Shown one piece after another: positions 17,474-27,202 of a DNA stretch of 64,000 nucleotides. A program made the position numbers and the translations under genes. Source of the DNA: Bacteroidia bacterium (lineage in GTDB: Bacteria > Bacteroidota > Bacteroidia > J057 > JADKCL01); assembly GCA_020635905.1 (NCBI GenBank), contig JACJYV010000004.1, positions 310,001-374,000 on the forward strand, given 5' to 3'. The notes beneath the pieces were generated by a model that saw nothing but the letters and a program-made list of their open reading frames with translations, searched no databases and was not told where the DNA came from. Within the stretch, counting starts at the first letter, position 1, and each line of letters starts with the position of its first letter.

Positions 17474-17498
17474 GGCCGCGGAAGAAACTTCCGCGGCC
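17474..17498 (-). terminator. Rho-independent terminator of the Kunitz lipoprotein gene
   Basis: Perfect 11-bp stem GGCCGCGGAAG / CTTCCGCGGCC with a 3-base loop. On the minus strand it is followed by TTTTCC and lies 48 bases after the stop of the gene at 17547. Confidence 0.75.
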
Positions 17499-17546
17499 AG
17501 GCTCCCTGTATTGAATAGGTTTATGGAATTACATTGGGTTTGCGGA

Positions 17547-17822
17547 TCAGCTTCCGCATTGCTGGCGGCATTCCACCAGGGTTTCAAAGGGGACGGTGCC
17601 CCCGCATCCGCCCCAGTAGAAGGTTTCGCACTGGCCGGTTTGGGGGTTGTAAAACGCTTTTTCGATCATGGCCTCACAGGGACCGGGATCGGGGGTGAGG
17701 GTGCAGGGATCAACTTTTGGGGGTAACTCCTCAAACCCGCAGACCATGGGTTTTTCGCAGGAGGTGAGGAGAATGAGGGCAAAGGCAATTGGCAGGAGGT
17801 TTTTGGGGGAATGGTTTTTCAT
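17547..17822 (-). CDS. Lipoprotein with a Kunitz/BPTI-type protease inhibitor domain
   Basis: The 91-residue protein has a lipoprotein signal ending LILLTSC (Cys22), then a short linker and a Kunitz domain (about 37-90). The six cysteines follow the BPTI spacing: 8, 15, 7, 11 and 3 residues between them; BPTI has 12 in the fourth gap. PGPCEA, AFYNPQTGQC and FYWGGCGG match GPCKA, YFYNAKAGLC and FVYGGC. The P1 residue after the second Cys is Glu, not the usual Lys or Arg, so a trypsin-like target is unlikely and a Glu-preferring protease is possible. Kunitz domains are uncommon in bacteria. The ATG at 17822 is used because it opens the signal peptide directly. It has its own terminator, suggesting a single-gene transcript. 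Confidence 0.88.
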   Translation of the reverse strand: MKNHSPKNLLPIAFALILLTSCEKPMVCGFEELPPKVDPCTLTPDPGPCEAMIEKAFYNPQTGQCETFYWGGCGGTVPFETLVECRQQCGS

Positions 17823-18001
17823 GGCCAGTCTTTTGTATTTGTTTATCAGATACCCAGGGGCGGAGAATGGTTGCATTTATACAGTTTACAGTTTGCGGTT
17901 TACGGTTTCGAATTCCTTCATGGTGGTGCCTTTGGCCCGGGCAGGGCCTTTGGTGTGATCTGCCAGAGGCAGCTGTTCCGGGCCTTGGCCGGTGTGGGAT
18001 A

Positions 18002-18036
18002 AAAAATGCCAGCCATGATATACGGCTGGCATTTTT
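18002..18036. terminator. Bidirectional-type terminator hairpin
   Basis: AAAAATGCCAGCC (18002-18014), a 9-base loop, then GGCTGGCATTTTT (18024-18036). It lies 140 bases downstream of the universal stress protein gene, which it most likely terminates on the minus strand. Bases 17823-18001 and 18037-18176 hold only low-complexity GGTTTAC-type sequence and no gene. Confidence 0.75.
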
Positions 18037-18176
18037 GGAGAAGGGTGGTCCCGAATGCCTTCGGGAGCAGGGACAGCGGCCACAGCCCTGGGAGTGGGCA
18101 GTTGGGCGGACAGCCCGGGGTTTCAATCCTTCATCAGAGATTTTTCCCGACTATCAGCCTGTTCAGGCCTTTACGA

Positions 18177-19058
18177 TCAGATAGCCATGCCGCTGAGTTC
18201 GCTGGTGGTGTAGCCGATGCCTTTGCCGTGGTTTTCGGCTTTGATGGTGAATACGGGCACACTGGCGGTGTGGATGACCTGGGCGGTGGTGCTACCCAGG
18301 AAAAACTGGGAAAGTCCGCTGCGGCCGTGGGTGCTCATGACCACCATGTCGAATCCGCCTTCGTTGGCGCGCCAGGTGATGGCATCGGCGGGGGAATCGT
18401 TGGAGATGATTTTGCCGTGGATTTTGTTGAATCCCAGTTCGGCAAATTTGGATAATTCGTATTTCAGGATGCGTTTTTCGCGGTTTTGTTCCTGGTCGGG
18501 ATCATTGGGATTCACGCAGATCATGACCTCGATTTCGGGGGGATCGTTGCGGAAGTAGTCGAACAGGATGCGTTTGGCGTCATAAATGCCAAAATATACG
18601 TCGATGGGCAGGAGGATCTTTTTGGGCCGCAGGTTGGCTCCCTGGGTGAGGGTCAGTACAGGCACGGAGGAGGAGGAGAGGATGCGGTAAGCGGTGCCTC
18701 CCAGGTGGCGGCTGCCTTCTTCGCCCGTATTTTTGACTGGCATGATGACCAGGTCGGGATTGGAGGTCTCGATGTAGCTGAGAATCTCAGGGTTGACTTT
18801 GCCTGAAACCACTTTGGAGGTTACTTTCCCGGCATTGGGCGCGTATTTGGCCAGAAAGCCAGCCAGGTAATTTTGGGCGGCGCCCACCAGGCCCGCAGTT
18901 GGTTCGGTGACCTGGTAGGGCGGCAGGTTGTTTTCGACCACGTGCAGGATGTCGAGGGTGGCCTGGTTATTTTTGGCGAATTCCGCAATGGAGGCGATGG
19001 CGTTCTGGTCGTGATCGTTGAATTCGATCGGGTAAAGAATTGTGCTGAGATTTTTCAT
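18177..19058 (-). CDS. Tandem universal stress protein (UspA family)
   Basis: The 293-residue protein has two UspA domains (about 1-150 and 151-293). Domain 2 keeps the ATP-binding signature: STHGRSG, nine residues, then GSTTAQVIHTASVPVFTI. Domain 1 has the matching region (VKNTGEEGSRHLGGTAYRI) but lacks the exact glycine spacing and may not bind nucleotide. Such proteins respond to stress or growth arrest; the specific signal is not evident. Cytoplasmic, with no signal peptide. Confidence 0.88.
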   Translation of the reverse strand: MKNLSTILYPIEFNDHDQNAIASIAEFAKNNQATLDILHVVENNLPPYQVTEPTAGLVGAAQNYLAGFLAKYAPNAGKVTSKVVSGKVNPEILSYIETSNPDLVIMPVKNTGEEGSRHLGGTAYRILSSSSVPVLTLTQGANLRPKKILLPIDVYFGIYDAKRILFDYFRNDPPEIEVMICVNPNDPDQEQNREKRILKYELSKFAELGFNKIHGKIISNDSPADAITWRANEGGFDMVVMSTHGRSGLSQFFLGSTTAQVIHTASVPVFTIKAENHGKGIGYTTSELSGMAI

Positions 19059-19199
19059 GGTAAAATCGTTTTGAAAAAATGAGTCAGGAATAAATTTCCC
19101 TGAACAAAGTTCTGGCCCGGAAAATGGTTATTCAATGATTTAGATCATTTTGGGCCGATGTGCATGAAGGGGATATTATGCTAACAGGTTGGGTGGGGG

Positions 19200-19842
19200 T
19201 ATTGTTTGGGGATGAGGGGATTTCAATGGGCAATGAACAATTGGCAATGAACAATGGGCAATGAACAATGAGCAATGAGTATTAAAAATTGGTGGGTTTT
19301 AACCCACCAATTCTAAAATAATCCCTCCAATGGTTAACTAGGCTAAATGGAACATTCCATAGGGGTGGGTTTTAACCCGCCCTAATCAATGAGTATTCAA
19401 TTCTGAGCATCAAATTTTGGTGGGTTCTTTAGTCCCTTTGGGATTAACCCGCCCTGATCAATGAGCATTAGGGGTTATTGAGAAGGAAACCACCGAGATC
19501 ACGGAGATTTTTGTTTTCCGTTGAAGTGGGCACGAAACGGGGGAGGACACAGAGGATCAATGATCAATGAACAATTGAGGGTAAAAGAATTGAGAAAAAC
19601 CACGGAGATCACGGAGATTTTGTTTTCCGCTGGGGTGGGCACGAAACGGGGGAGGGCACAGAGGATCAATGGGCAATGAACAATGATCAATGAACAATTG
19701 GTGGGTTTTAACCCGGCAATTCTTATGTAATTCGTCTTCGATGACCATTTTGGATTAAAGGATCAATCCATAGGGGTGGGTTTTAACCCACCCTAATCAA
19801 TGGGCAATGAACAATGAACAATGAGCAATGAACAAGAGGGGG
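19200..19842. repeat. Intergenic block of CAATGAA-type short repeats and duplicated units
   Basis: Bases 19059-19914 contain no credible gene. The block holds many copies of AACAATG/GCAATGA, at least five copies of a GGTGGGTTTTAACCCRCC palindrome (near 19291, 19364, 19419, 19692 and 19776), and a duplicated unit of about 95 bases (19488-19575 and 19598-19697) containing GAGATCACGGAGAT and GGGCACGAAACGGG. A unit with TCCATAGGGGTGGG occurs at both about 19355 and 19766. This is repeat accumulation, not coding. Confidence 0.7.
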
Positions 19843-19914
19843 CCTGGAGGAGAAATTTCCAGGCCTCATTTACCTCTCCTTCCGGCGGGAATTTCCTTTT
19901 TGTAAATTCATCCC

Positions 19915-20718
19915 ATGAAACTGACTCTGTATGCTGTTTTGATTTTTGGATTGTGGCTGACTATGGGCTGCAAGGGCGGACATAAATCCCGCGTCAGCCA
20001 GGCCGAAATTCCAGATCCTGCCGTGACGGTGAGGGCTTTGCCCGATATTGTCTCAGAAGATGAACATGTGATGGTGTTGAAAAGCCTGCCTTTTCCTGAG
20101 CAGATCAAAAGGCATCCGTGGTTTTTCAGGATTGAAGCGATTTCGCAGGAGGATTATGAGGCGGGCAGGCGGAAAAACCAGGAAGCAGGCTATTTGAACC
20201 TGAGTTTTGTGCCTGATCCACAGATGGATACGGCCAAATGCTTTACCTTTGAGGCAATGGATGGGAAGGAAACCAGCTATTGTCAGGATGCAGCCACGGA
20301 CGAAAATGATTTTGAGTATATCACTTACCAGCATCTGGGTCACAGTGCGGGGGCGCAGGCGAATTTTGTGGCGGTCAATGGCTACGAATGGGCCTCCATT
20401 CACATGGTGCAGGACATGGACGGCTCGCAAATCGAGCTGTTTGCCATGCCCGAAATCAGCCCGGAAGGGGAGTGGCTGGTTTCTTGTGCCGACTGGCACG
20501 ATTCGGGCTACATGCCGGGCGGGGTGCGCCTGCTGCACCGGGAGGTTGGTGGCTGGGCCGATTTTTTCAATATCACCTGCGGGGACAATTCGGAGTGGGG
20601 CGCCAGCGACCCGGTCTGGATTTCTGAAACGGAGTTTGTGTTTTGGACCGCCGCTTCTGATGGCAAGGGAGGAACCGTCACCGCCTGGTGGCGGCTGGGG
20701 ATTGAGGCGATGAGGTGA
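19915..20718 (+). CDS. Putative lipoprotein, unknown function
   Basis: The 267-residue protein starts MKLTLYAVLIFGLWLTMGC, a good lipoprotein signal with Cys19. The rest is a soluble domain rich in aromatic residues, with segments HMVQDMDGSQIELFAM and WLVSCADWHDSGYMPGGVRLL that suggest a beta-structured fold. No family is recognised. It is likely attached to the outer membrane or the periplasmic face. It stands alone between repeat blocks. Confidence 0.65.
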   Translation: MKLTLYAVLIFGLWLTMGCKGGHKSRVSQAEIPDPAVTVRALPDIVSEDEHVMVLKSLPFPEQIKRHPWFFRIEAISQEDYEAGRRKNQEAGYLNLSFVPDPQMDTAKCFTFEAMDGKETSYCQDAATDENDFEYITYQHLGHSAGAQANFVAVNGYEWASIHMVQDMDGSQIELFAMPEISPEGEWLVSCADWHDSGYMPGGVRLLHREVGGWADFFNITCGDNSEWGASDPVWISETEFVFWTAASDGKGGTVTAWWRLGIEAMR

Positions 20719-20800
20719 GCTCTCAGCGGTCAGCGGTCAGCAGTCAGCAGTCAGCAGCCAGCGGTCAGCTATCAGCAGTTAGCGGTCAGCAGTGGGAAGA
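20719..20800. repeat. Short tandem CAGCGGT/CAGCAGT repeats
   Basis: About ten imperfect 7-8-base units (CAGCGGT, CAGCAGT) follow the lipoprotein stop. Two short units of the same kind (GACTGCT) occur at about 9623-9640. Non-coding. Confidence 0.7.
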
Positions 20801-20923
20801 AGCCAAGGCCCCATAGTGGCAAGGTGAGGGGGAAGAAGCCAAGGCATGCCCTGGCTTTACGATTATGATTCATTCAGGCTTTTGGGACCCAGTCTCCCTC
20901 CTCGGGAACCGTAATCCTGCCCC

Positions 20924-20955
20924 ATTTACGGTCAGGAAATATCCTGACCGTAAAT
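20924..20955. repeat. Perfect 14-bp stem hairpin
   Basis: ATTTACGGTCAGGA, loop AATA, TCCTGACCGTAAAT. It lies between convergent genes but has no T run on either side. A separate perfect 18-bp palindrome, TCCCGATAGCTATCGGGA, follows at 20977-20994. Confidence 0.6.
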
Positions 20956-21007
20956 ATAACCACCACAAAACCGTAATCCCGATAGCTATCGGGAGTAAAC
21001 CGTCCGG

Positions 21008-22228
<1,221 letters not shown>

Positions 22229-22821
22229 GAGTTATGGAGGTGGATGAAAATGGTTTATGGATGAAGAAAACAGGGTGAACCGGCCTTTTCAGGGCCCCTG
22301 GATCCGACGACGCAAAGGTAGATTATTGAGCGGATTTATATACAAGAGGTTATGCACGGTTTTTGGTGAATTGCGGAAAAGTTTTTTTGGGGGAGTTTTG
22401 ACAATTAACAGCGAGTAAAGAGCAATGAACAATTGCCTCATTCTGGGGCCTTTGGCCCGCAAGGAAAACTCACCCCTGCCCAAAGGGCATCCCCTCTCTG
22501 CCGTTGGCGGTAAAGAGGGGAAATTGGGTGGCTGCGGGCCATTTGCATGGCATGGATAGGGGATTTGCCCAGCCTGGCTACCCGGCCCCCGTACAGATGC
22601 GATTAATCGCGTCTCAAAAAGCGCACCTTTGGGGCGCCTCCCGGGTAGAAACCTAACCATCAAGGTTGAATTGAGACCCGCTGGGGCCTTATTTTCACGG
22701 GCCGACAGCCAGGAAGGTGAGTTGCGCCTACCAAAATCTGCCCCAATTCACCCCAAACCCACTTTTGAACCTTTTACCATAGTTACCCCAACCCTTGAGC
22801 CTGGACCATCCTGGCCCGAAG
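22229..22821. other. Intergenic region without a recognised gene
   Basis: Bases 22229-22821 separate the aminotransferase start from the tandem array. A proline/arginine-rich frame on the minus strand (22289-22663) has the composition of a chance frame in GC-rich DNA. Remnants such as CAATGAACAATTG occur near 22423. No RNA gene is recognised. Confidence 0.5.
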
Positions 22822-23085
22822 CTTGACCCCCTCAACCTTTAAGCTTGGGGTATCCTGGCCTGAGGCTTGACCCCCTCAAGCTTTAGGCTTGGGGTATCCT
22901 GGCCCGAAGCCTGACCCCCTCAAGCCTGAGGCTTGGGGTATCCTGGCCCAAAGCTTGGCCCCCTCAAGCCTGAGGCTTGGGGTATCCTGGCCTGAAGCCT
23001 GACCCCCTCAAGCTTTAGGCTTGGGGTATCCTGGCCTGAAGCTTGGCCCCTCCAAGCCTGAGGCTTGGGGTAATTATGGTTAGGG
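22822..23085. repeat. 44-bp tandem repeat array, six units
   Basis: Units begin at 22822, 22866, 22910, 22954, 22998 and 23042, exactly 44 bases apart. Each has CTTGACCCCCTCAAGC, then TTTAGGCTTGGGGTATCC, then TGGCCYRAAG. The unit length is not a multiple of three, and there are no unique spacers, so this is neither a coding repeat nor CRISPR. Confidence 0.85.
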
Positions 23086-23117
23086 GTTGGCCAACCAGGC
23101 TTGAGGGTTGGGGTAGC

Positions 23118-23633
23118 CAAGCTTTAGGGTTCGATTTCCAACCTTTAGGGTTGGGGTAGTCAAGCTTCAGGGTTCAATTTCCAACCTTTAGGGTTGGGGT
23201 ATCCAGGCCTTAGGGTTCAATTTCCAACCTTTAGGGTTGGGGTAGTCAAGCTTCAGGGTTCGATTTCCAACCTTTAGGGTTGGGGTAGTCAAGCTTCAGG
23301 GTTCGATTTCCAACCTTTAGGGTTGGGGTATCCAAGCCTTAGGGTTCGATTTCCAACCTTTAGGGTTGGGGTAGTCAAGCTTCAGGGTTCAATTTCCAAC
23401 CTTTAGGGTTGGGGTATCCAAGCTTCAGGGTTCGATTTTCAACCTTTAGGGTTGGGGTAACCATGCTTTAGGGTTCAGTTTCCAAGCTTTAGGGTTGGGG
23501 TAGTCAAGCTTCAGGGTTCGATTTTCAACCTTTAGGGTTGGGGTATCCAAGCTTCAGGGTTCGATTTTCAACCTTTAGGGTTGGGGTAACCATGCTTTAG
23601 GGTTCAGTTTCCAAGCTTTAGGGTTGGGGTAAC
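23118..23633. repeat. 43-bp tandem repeat array, about twelve units
   Basis: Unit starts are 43 bases apart (23118, 23161, 23204, 23247, 23290, 23333, 23376, 23419, 23462, 23505, 23548, 23591). Each unit has two related halves: CAAGCTTCAGGGTTCGATTT and CCAACCTTTAGGGTTGGGG. The array follows the 44-bp array through a degenerate junction (23086-23117) and shares its TTTAGGXTTGGGGTA core, so the two probably derive from one ancestor. It ends about 100 bases before the next gene. Confidence 0.85.
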
Positions 23634-23732
23634 CATGGCTTCAGCACGGGACAAACCGTAAACCGCAAACCGAAAACTGTCCCGTTTGGACCATAAGCAG
23701 GATTTCCCGAATTTGGGGGACACGATGTTTCC

Positions 23733-24500
23733 ATGAAGTATTTGTTGATTTGTTGGATTCCGCTGTTTGGTTTCCTTTCTCTGAAGGGACAGACGGATCT
23801 GCTTTTTTCGGAGCTGAATCAGGCTCAGCAGGGCCGTCTGAAGCATATTTTCGACGAACAGCGGGATTCGGTCATGGCGTCATTTGAGATCAGTTTTCAT
23901 AGACTCCTGGCCTCGGAGGGGAGTTGTCAGGAGTTGCCCGATACCTCCCTGCATTACATTCTGGTGGATCGCCTGCGGGAAAAAAATGAAGGCGTGGTCC
24001 TGGCCTACGCCCTGATGAATCAGGTCGTGCTGAGTACCGCGGGGAATCTCAGGGTCTGGTCTTACGACGATCTGGGGGGTGGTTCATTTCACTCCTACGT
24101 CAATTACCTGCAATACCAAACGCCTGAAGGAGCCGGCCTCACCTTTCGGCTGGATACCCTGGAGGAAGACCATCAGGTGGGCTATTACCGGGCAGAACAG
24201 CGCGGCGACCAGTTTTTGTTGTTTGGCTACGGTACCTACGGGGGTGGCACCCAGCATTTTGTGATTCGCCTTTTCGAGTACAAAGACGGCCAGATACGCG
24301 AATGTTTTGCAGGCTATCCCGACGGGAAACCCATTTTCATCGGCTCCAACCGCTCCCAAAAGGTGGACCTGCTCTACCACCCCCGCTGGCACAGCATCAC
24401 CTGGATTCATTTCCCCTACGACGACGACAAAGGCTTTTACGGCATGCACGGCCGGGCTAAGACGCTGGTCTGGAAGAAAGGGAGATTGGTGAGGAAGTGA
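23733..24500 (+). CDS. Putative exported protein, unknown function
   Basis: The 255-residue protein has a short signal sequence, MKYLLICWIPLFGFLSLKGQ. The body is mostly beta-prone, with GYGTYGGGTQHFVIRLFEY, and ends in a basic WKKGRLVRK. No family is recognised. The first 100 residues are more helical (QAQQGRLKHIFDEQRDSVM). It begins 100 bases after the tandem array, which could therefore lie in or near its promoter. Confidence 0.6.
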   Translation: MKYLLICWIPLFGFLSLKGQTDLLFSELNQAQQGRLKHIFDEQRDSVMASFEISFHRLLASEGSCQELPDTSLHYILVDRLREKNEGVVLAYALMNQVVLSTAGNLRVWSYDDLGGGSFHSYVNYLQYQTPEGAGLTFRLDTLEEDHQVGYYRAEQRGDQFLLFGYGTYGGGTQHFVIRLFEYKDGQIRECFAGYPDGKPIFIGSNRSQKVDLLYHPRWHSITWIHFPYDDDKGFYGMHGRAKTLVWKKGRLVRK

Positions 24501-24505
24501 TGTGG

Positions 24506-24990
24506 GTAAACCCACCCCGCTTCGCTGCCCCTCCCTTCTTTGGGAATGGAGGGGCCTTGGGCGGATGAATTATCTGAAATCTAAAATCTATCCCAGGAAT
24601 TGAAGCTGTTTCGCAGGACAGGTTTGGGCGTTTAGGATGACCACCGGGCACGCTTCGCGGGCAGAGTAAACCCACCCCGCTTCGCTGCCCCTCCCTTCTT
24701 TGGGAATGGAGGGGCCTTGGGTGGATGAATTATCTGAAATCTAAAATCTCACATCTAACGACTATATAGGGGCGGGTTAAAACCCACCCCTATGGAATCC
24801 CGGGGCTGGATTTTCCAGTCAAATCAAACGAAGTGGATGGAAGGCTTGGTGGATGCTTCGCATTGATCCGGGGGCTAAAGCCCCCGGATTTTGCTATTCG
24901 CGGGAGAGTAAACCCACCCCGCTTCGCTGCCCCTCCATTCTTTGGGAATGGAGGGGCCCAGGGCATTTAAATTACCCAATCTCTAAAATC
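24506..24990. repeat. Three copies of an 85-bp intergenic repeat plus REP-like hairpin
   Basis: An 85-base unit starting GTAAACCCACCCCGCTTCG occurs at 24506-24590, 24666-24750 and, more diverged, 24908-24990. A hairpin CCGGGGGC-TAAA-GCCCCCGG lies at 24868-24887, similar to those near the REP-associated transposase. No gene is seen in 24501-25018. Confidence 0.75.
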
Positions 24991-25018
24991 TAAAATCTAA
25001 TCCTCTCACATCTGACAG

Positions 25019-26854
25019 TTAATACTTATGTCCAAACACCAACTGAGCCGTATTGGGCACGGTGGCGGCAACGGGGAGGCTGTAGTTGTGGAATTCCGTT
25101 ACTTTGGCGAAGACCTCCAGGGCCGACAAGACCGCGCCTTCCTGCCAGCCGGGCAGGAAACTGATCTGGTCGCCGATGATGTGGAAGTTGTGGTCGCCGC
25201 GGCGCAGGTTGTTGAGAATGTCCACCGGGGTGCGTTCCTGGCCTTTGAACTCATAGGACTGGATATTCTCCCAGTTGGTCCAGCCGCCTTTTTGGGTGGG
25301 AATATTCTGCCAGGCGATGCTGATGCCGTGTTTGAGGCCGTTGGCAAATTTCTGGTCGTGGAGCAGGGCCGCACCCTGTCGTGCTTCGTCGATGCGCTGG
25401 CCGGGCAGCATTTTGCCCCAGCGCTCGGCCTGGTCGGTGTAGTTGTAAGCCCCGGTGAGTGCCCCCAGTCTGCCGTGGTAATTGTCGGAAGGGTACCACA
25501 TCTGGGTCATGGGGTGCTCGATGCGGGAAATCCCGCCAAATATGGGCACCAGATTGGTGTAGGTATCTTCCTGCCACAGTTTGCGTTCGGCCTGCCAACC
25601 CACCTTGCAGGTGTCGCCCATGATGTCGGGCGTATTCACCACGTGATTCAGATCGCTCCAGTACATCTCGTTGAAATCCGATTTGCGCAGTAATTTCTGG
25701 GTCAGTACCATGGGGATGTTGGACAGCACATAATCGCCTTCCACCTGGTGTATTTTGCCATTTTCCTCAAATTCCACTGTCCATTTATTGCCTTTGCGTT
25801 GCAGACCCTTCACGGGAGCATTGAGGTGAATGGGATTGCCCGCATACCCAAATTCCTGGTGGAGGCGCACCACTTCGCGTTCGAGGGCGTGGTGGATCAT
25901 GTCCATGCCGCCCACGGGTTGAAAGGAGGTGGTTTGCCACTCAAAATCTTCGGCCTGGTAGAAGGAGCGTTCCCACAGCCTGGCATTGGCGAGGTCGTCG
26001 CGCTTGAGGGGTTTGCGGATTTCGCCCGCATTATACAGGCCGGGAAATTCCGTGTAGCCCGCCCGTTGGGATCCCACATAAATGGCCATACTCTCCCCGT
26101 CGGGACCGGGAGCCGTTTCGAGTGCGCCAAAGTAGGCCAGCAGTTTGAGGAAATTTTGCTTGGTTTCCTGGTTTTTGAAGCCGCTGTTGCCCGATTCCTT
26201 GGAAAGCAGGTCATACAGGTCCTCGGCCACATAACCGCGGATATCGTTGGCCACCTGGCGGTTGACCCCTTTGTGATTTTTGAGCCCCTCTGCGGTCCAG
26301 ACCAGGTTGGAACGGCTTTCCATCACATACACTTCCAGCTTGACGTTCAGCTCTTTGCAAAGTTGCAGCAGGGCGGTGTGAAAGGAAGGAATCCGTCCCG
26401 GTCCCGCATTGAGGTAGGGGGGATAGGGATCGTTGGGCTCGGTTTCGAAGGTACAGGTTTGGGTCACTTCCACCACATCGCCGTTTTGCAGGGGCACTTC
26501 CTCGGTAAAGGAGTCCGCAGGGGTGGGGTTATTGGGATTTCCGGGACGCAGGGTGAGGGAGCGGCCACCCACCCGGCCGGTAGCTTCCAGCACGGTAACG
26601 GTGACCGGCTTTTTCTGGGCCGGATCGAGGTTCATTTTGAGCAGGTCGTAGGCTGCGGTCATGCCGCCAATGCCCGCCCCGAGGATGATGATGTGCCCGC
26701 CGTGGCGCCGCAAAAAAGGCACAGACCGTTCGGCCGTGGGCGCCGCGACCCGCAGTTTGAGGTCTTTGGGACGGCGGTCGTGGCGGTGCAGTTTGAATTT
26801 TCCTGTGGCCGGATCGCGCTCCAGGAAGGAGAGAGGGTGATTGAGATCGTACAT
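25019..26854 (-). CDS. Flavin amine oxidase (L-amino-acid-oxidase-like)
   Basis: The 611-residue protein has the FAD-binding motif IIILGAGIGGMTAAYDL (about residues 55-71), then VLEATGRVGGRS, the GR/GG motif typical of flavin amine oxidases. The C-terminus has FHIIGDQISFLPGWQEGAVLSALE, the second FAD-contact motif with the conserved Trp-Gln-Glu-Gly-Ala. Family reaction: oxidation of an amine or amino acid with release of hydrogen peroxide and ammonia. No signal peptide is seen, though a basic N-terminal stretch of about 50 residues precedes the fold. The substrate is unknown. It is divergent from the TIR-STAND gene. Confidence 0.85.
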   Translation of the reverse strand: MYDLNHPLSFLERDPATGKFKLHRHDRRPKDLKLRVAAPTAERSVPFLRRHGGHIIILGAGIGGMTAAYDLLKMNLDPAQKKPVTVTVLEATGRVGGRSLTLRPGNPNNPTPADSFTEEVPLQNGDVVEVTQTCTFETEPNDPYPPYLNAGPGRIPSFHTALLQLCKELNVKLEVYVMESRSNLVWTAEGLKNHKGVNRQVANDIRGYVAEDLYDLLSKESGNSGFKNQETKQNFLKLLAYFGALETAPGPDGESMAIYVGSQRAGYTEFPGLYNAGEIRKPLKRDDLANARLWERSFYQAEDFEWQTTSFQPVGGMDMIHHALEREVVRLHQEFGYAGNPIHLNAPVKGLQRKGNKWTVEFEENGKIHQVEGDYVLSNIPMVLTQKLLRKSDFNEMYWSDLNHVVNTPDIMGDTCKVGWQAERKLWQEDTYTNLVPIFGGISRIEHPMTQMWYPSDNYHGRLGALTGAYNYTDQAERWGKMLPGQRIDEARQGAALLHDQKFANGLKHGISIAWQNIPTQKGGWTNWENIQSYEFKGQERTPVDILNNLRRGDHNFHIIGDQISFLPGWQEGAVLSALEVFAKVTEFHNYSLPVAATVPNTAQLVFGHKY

Positions 26855-27202
26855 GACATGAGGGGTTTAGAGAGTAAATAGATACAAATACGATAGCAAG
26901 ATACTTATTTTTCCAAAAATCCATCTTTCAACTTCTCCCATTCGGACATTTAAATACTGTAACATTCGGTATTGCGCCTGAAGCTGTTGTACAATAAAGT
27001 ATACCGCCTCAAAGTGCCTTCATTTTGTCCGTCTGTTTTATCAATCGCTTTCCTATAGTCCGTGTTTCGTTCGTCAGTTCTGAACTCTACCCCTTCGGCA
27101 TGAAGTTGATCAAATGCATAGCATAGCTTATCGAAGATTATTTTTTAATGGCACCAAAACAATTCTTATTTTGCCTGTTTAGACAAACTAAAAACGCCCA
27201 TT
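26855..27202. other. Divergent intergenic region
   Basis: These 348 bases separate the amine oxidase from the TIR-STAND gene. They are AT-richer than the neighbouring genes and should carry both promoters, but no exact TTTG / TAnnTTTG pair stands out. An ATG at 27148 opens only a short frame that stops before the large gene's domain begins. Confidence 0.4.

Noticed and set aside
20924..20955. Rho-independent terminator
   Set aside because: The 14-bp stem is perfect but no T run follows on either strand.
22822..23633. CRISPR array
   Set aside because: Units are contiguous 43-44-bp tandem repeats without unique spacers, and no cas gene is nearby.
23118..23633. Telomere-like repeats, because TTTAGGG recurs
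   Set aside because: TTTAGGG is part of a longer 43-bp unit and occurs once or twice per unit, within bacterial coding context; it is a coincidence.
25748..26881. 377-residue plus-strand frame opposite the amine oxidase
   Set aside because: Antisense to a gene with both FAD motifs; no motif of its own.
27148..27202. Start of the TIR-STAND protein at the ATG 27148
   Set aside because: That ATG is in another frame and stops shortly; the TIR motif frame begins with TTG at 27203.
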